From: Heyndrickxia oleronia
GTDB lineage: Bacteria; Bacillota; Bacilli; Bacillales; Bacillaceae_C
Assembly: GCF_017809215.1 (NCBI RefSeq)
Contig: NZ_CP065424.1
Coordinates: forward strand, 4,812,501 to 4,876,500
Length of the DNA stretch: 64,000 nt
Reading direction: 5' to 3'
The translations under genes and the position numbers were made by a program. Shown piece after piece: positions 61,991-64,000 of this stretch; the stretch's first letter is position 1; each line of letters begins with the position of its first letter. The notes below the pieces were generated by a model that did not search any database, was not told where the DNA came from, and saw only the letters and a program-made list of their open reading frames with translations.

Positions 61991-62848
61991 CTATTCAAGT
62001 GCAGCTGCTCCACCAACAATCTCAGTTATTTCTTGTGTGATGGCTGCTTGACGTGCACGGTTATAAGAAAGTGTTAATGAATCAATTAATTCCTTTGCAT
62101 TATCAGTTGCATTTTTCATTGCAGTCATACGAGCTGCATGCTCACTTGCCTTTCCGTCTAACAATGCTCCGTATATAAGACTCTCTGCATACTGAGGAAG
62201 TAAAGTCTCAAGAATTTCTTCAGCAGATGGTTCGAACTCATACGAAATCAACTTATTAGATGATGCAATATCAGTAAGTGGCAATAGCTTCTTCTCTGTG
62301 ACTTCTTGACTGATTGCATTTACGAAATGGTTGTAATACATGTAAAGTTCATCATACGTACCATCTGCAAACATGCTAACTGTTTTATTTGTTATTTTTA
62401 CAATATCTGCAAATGATGGATGATCAGGAAGACCAATTACATCTAGTACTACGTTCATATCACGATTTCTGAAATAATCAGTACCTACACGTCCAATTGC
62501 TACAATGACATATTCATCCTTAGAACGATGTCTTTCGAGAATTTTATTATGAACTAACTTCAATACACTACTGTTATACGCTCCTGCCAAACCACGATCG
62601 GAGGTAATTACCAAATAACAAGTCTTTTTGACAGGACGAGTTAGGAGCATAGGATGCGTTGCATCTTTACTTCCAAGAGCAATACTTGCAACTACCTCTT
62701 GGATTTTTTCCATATATGGAACGAAAGATTTTGCATTCATTTCAGCTCTATTTAAAGCAGATGCAGATACCATTTGCATTGCCTTTGTTATTTGGCTAGT
62801 TTTTTTCGTCGAATTAATACGAGATTTTAAATCACGTAAGGATGCCAC
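61991..62848 (-). CDS. atpG: ATP synthase gamma subunit
   Basis: 285 aa. N-terminal helix SLRDLKSRINSTKKTSQITKAMQMVS and C-terminal helix LSYNRARQAAITQEITEI form the rotor coiled coil. Between atpA and atpD as usual. Confidence 0.96.
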   Translation of the reverse strand: MASLRDLKSRINSTKKTSQITKAMQMVSASALNRAEMNAKSFVPYMEKIQEVVASIALGSKDATHPMLLTRPVKKTCYLVITSDRGLAGAYNSSVLKLVHNKILERHRSKDEYVIVAIGRVGTDYFRNRDMNVVLDVIGLPDHPSFADIVKITNKTVSMFADGTYDELYMYYNHFVNAISQEVTEKKLLPLTDIASSNKLISYEFEPSAEEILETLLPQYAESLIYGALLDGKASEHAARMTAMKNATDNAKELIDSLTLSYNRARQAAITQEITEIVGGAAALE

Positions 62849-62947
62849 TAAATCTCACCACCCTTGTTTTAAGTAGGCCTTCACGATTAAGGATTTCATC
62901 CTAATTAACAGCGAAGGCTAAAAGGTTACATCTATTTTCAAACAGTA

Positions 62948-64000
62948 TTATTCAGATTTAGAAAAAGTCTTTTTAAATTCATTAATCGCCGAAGCCATAT
63001 CTTCATCAGCAGGTAATCCACCTGTAGTACGAATTTGACTTAATAATTCTGCACGGTTTGCATCTAACCAAGTGTAGAATTCTAACTCAAAACGAACAAT
63101 ATCTTGAACAGGAATGTCATCTAAGAAGCCTTTAGTTAATGCATAAAGAATCATTACCTGTTTTTCTACTTTAATTGGTTTATTTAAATCTTGTTTCAAT
63201 ACTTCAACTGTACGTTGTCCACGAGCTAATTTAGCTTGTGTAGCTGCATCTAAATCCGAACCGAACTGTGCAAAGGATTCAAGTTCACGGAATGAAGCAA
63301 GGTCTAGACGTAGTGTACCAGATACCTTTTTCATTGCCTTAATTTGCGCTGATCCTCCTACACGAGATACAGATAGACCCGCATTGATCGCAGGACGTAC
63401 ACCTGAGAAGAATAAGTCTGATTGTAAGAAGATTTGACCATCTGTAATTGAAATAACGTTTGTCGGAATATATGCAGAGATATCCCCTGCTTGTGTTTCA
63501 ACAAATGGTAGAGCAGTAATTGAACCTCCACCTAATTCATCATTCAGCTTAGCAGCACGCTCTAATAAACGTGAATGCAAGTAGAATACATCCCCTGGAT
63601 ATGCCTCACGACCTGGAGGACGACGTAATAACAAGGAAAGTTCACGATAAGCAGCAGCTTGCTTTGAAAGATCATCATAAATAATTAAAACATGCTTGCC
63701 GTTGTACATGAATTCTTCTCCCATTGTTACCCCAGTATAAGGAGCTAAGTATAGCAATGGAGATGGTTGTGACGCCGAAGCTGTTACAACAATTGTATAA
63801 TCTAATGCACCATGCTTACGAAGAGTTTCTACAGTACTACGAACTGTAGATTCTTTTTGACCAATCGCTACATAGATACAAATCATATCTTGATCGCGTT
63901 GGTTAATAATTGCATCAATTGCAACTGTTGTTTTACCAGTTTGACGGTCACCAATGATTAATTCACGTTGACCGCGTCCAATTGGAACAAGTGCGTCAAT
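62948..64000 (-). CDS. atpA: ATP synthase alpha subunit, N-terminus beyond the right edge
   Basis: The C-terminal 350 residues are present (about 70 percent of the usual 502). The frame stays open to position 64000 and there holds Walker A GDRQTGKTT. The next genes (atpH, F, E, B) should lie to the right on the plus coordinate. Confidence 0.97.
   Translation of the reverse strand: MDALVPIGRGQRELIIGDRQTGKTTVAIDAIINQRDQDMICIYVAIGQKESTVRSTVETLRKHGALDYTIVVTASASQPSPLLYLAPYTGVTMGEEFMYNGKHVLIIYDDLSKQAAAYRELSLLLRRPPGREAYPGDVFYLHSRLLERAAKLNDELGGGSITALPFVETQAGDISAYIPTNVISITDGQIFLQSDLFFSGVRPAINAGLSVSRVGGSAQIKAMKKVSGTLRLDLASFRELESFAQFGSDLDAATQAKLARGQRTVEVLKQDLNKPIKVEKQVMILYALTKGFLDDIPVQDIVRFELEFYTWLDANRAELLSQIRTTGGLPADEDMASAINEFKKTFSKSE

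Noticed and set aside
3586..64000. Search for a defence island, prophage, IS transposase or secondary-metabolite cluster
   Set aside because: The window is mainly conserved chromosomal core; no integrase, transposase, restriction enzyme, Cas or abortive-infection gene was recognised. mazEF is a core locus here.

Overview
The window is a low-GC chromosomal segment of a spore-forming, flagellated member of the Bacillaceae. This rests on two long gene blocks with Bacillus subtilis-like order, sporulation genes (spoIIID, spoIIQ, spoIID, cmpA), a complete SigB stressosome operon, Bacillus-type promoters and a T-box leader. No species can be assigned from sequence alone.

Layout. 1-2958: the 5' part of a 16S rRNA gene (its 3' end lies beyond the left edge) preceded by eleven tRNA genes, all on the minus strand. 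The tRNA array starts from a perfect-consensus promoter and extends the trnS cluster that sits at this place in B. subtilis. 3035-22864: the ddl-murF-cshA-ydbS-ydbT-rhomboid-acpS-ydcC-alr-mazEF-rsbRSTUVW-sigB-rsbX-tex-cmpA-sprT block, nearly all on the minus strand. 23287-31096: two paralogous CNNM/CorC membrane proteins around a RodA-like SEDS protein, a frameshifted MerR regulator, and argS. 31433-31711: the argS T-box leader and its promoter. 31734-42822: accessory genes (ABC-2 exporter, DHA2 efflux pump, bactofilin operon yhbDEF, nitronate monooxygenase, a YknW/YknX-like pair, alkaline phosphatase). 42874-47224: a SWIM protein and a SNF2 helicase (YwqB/YwqA-like). 47420-64000: ssbB, ywpF, fabZ, flhP, flhO, mbl, spoIIID, spoIIQ, spoIID, murA, ywmB, ywzB and the end of the atp operon (atpC, D, G and part of A).

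How the parts work together. Cell-wall synthesis and morphogenesis recur: Ddl, MurF, Alr and MurA make precursors, Mbl and the RodA-like protein serve elongation, and SpoIIQ and SpoIID act at the engulfing septum. RsbR/S/T/U/V/W/X and SigB form a full partner-switching cascade, with a SigB-type promoter directly before rsbV, which predicts autoregulation. argS is controlled by an Arg T-box.

The least ordinary signal is a dispersed, intergenic, MITE-like repeat family. About seven clear copies and several fragments share terminal inverted repeats of the type AAAGGCTCTTTTC and an internal GTAAAAGCC/GGCTTTTAC hairpin. Two copies carry, at the same internal place and in the same relative orientation, tandem arrays with 51-53 bp periodicity, and one of these lies between the argS T-box terminator and the argS start. 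Other notable points are a 2-bp frameshift right after the start of the MerR gene, stem-loops between Shine-Dalgarno and start codon in both CNNM genes, a partial tRNA-Lys duplication, and three small genes (cmpA, a 49-aa gene, a 52-aa gene). I found no CRISPR array, prophage, insertion sequence or recognisable defence island.
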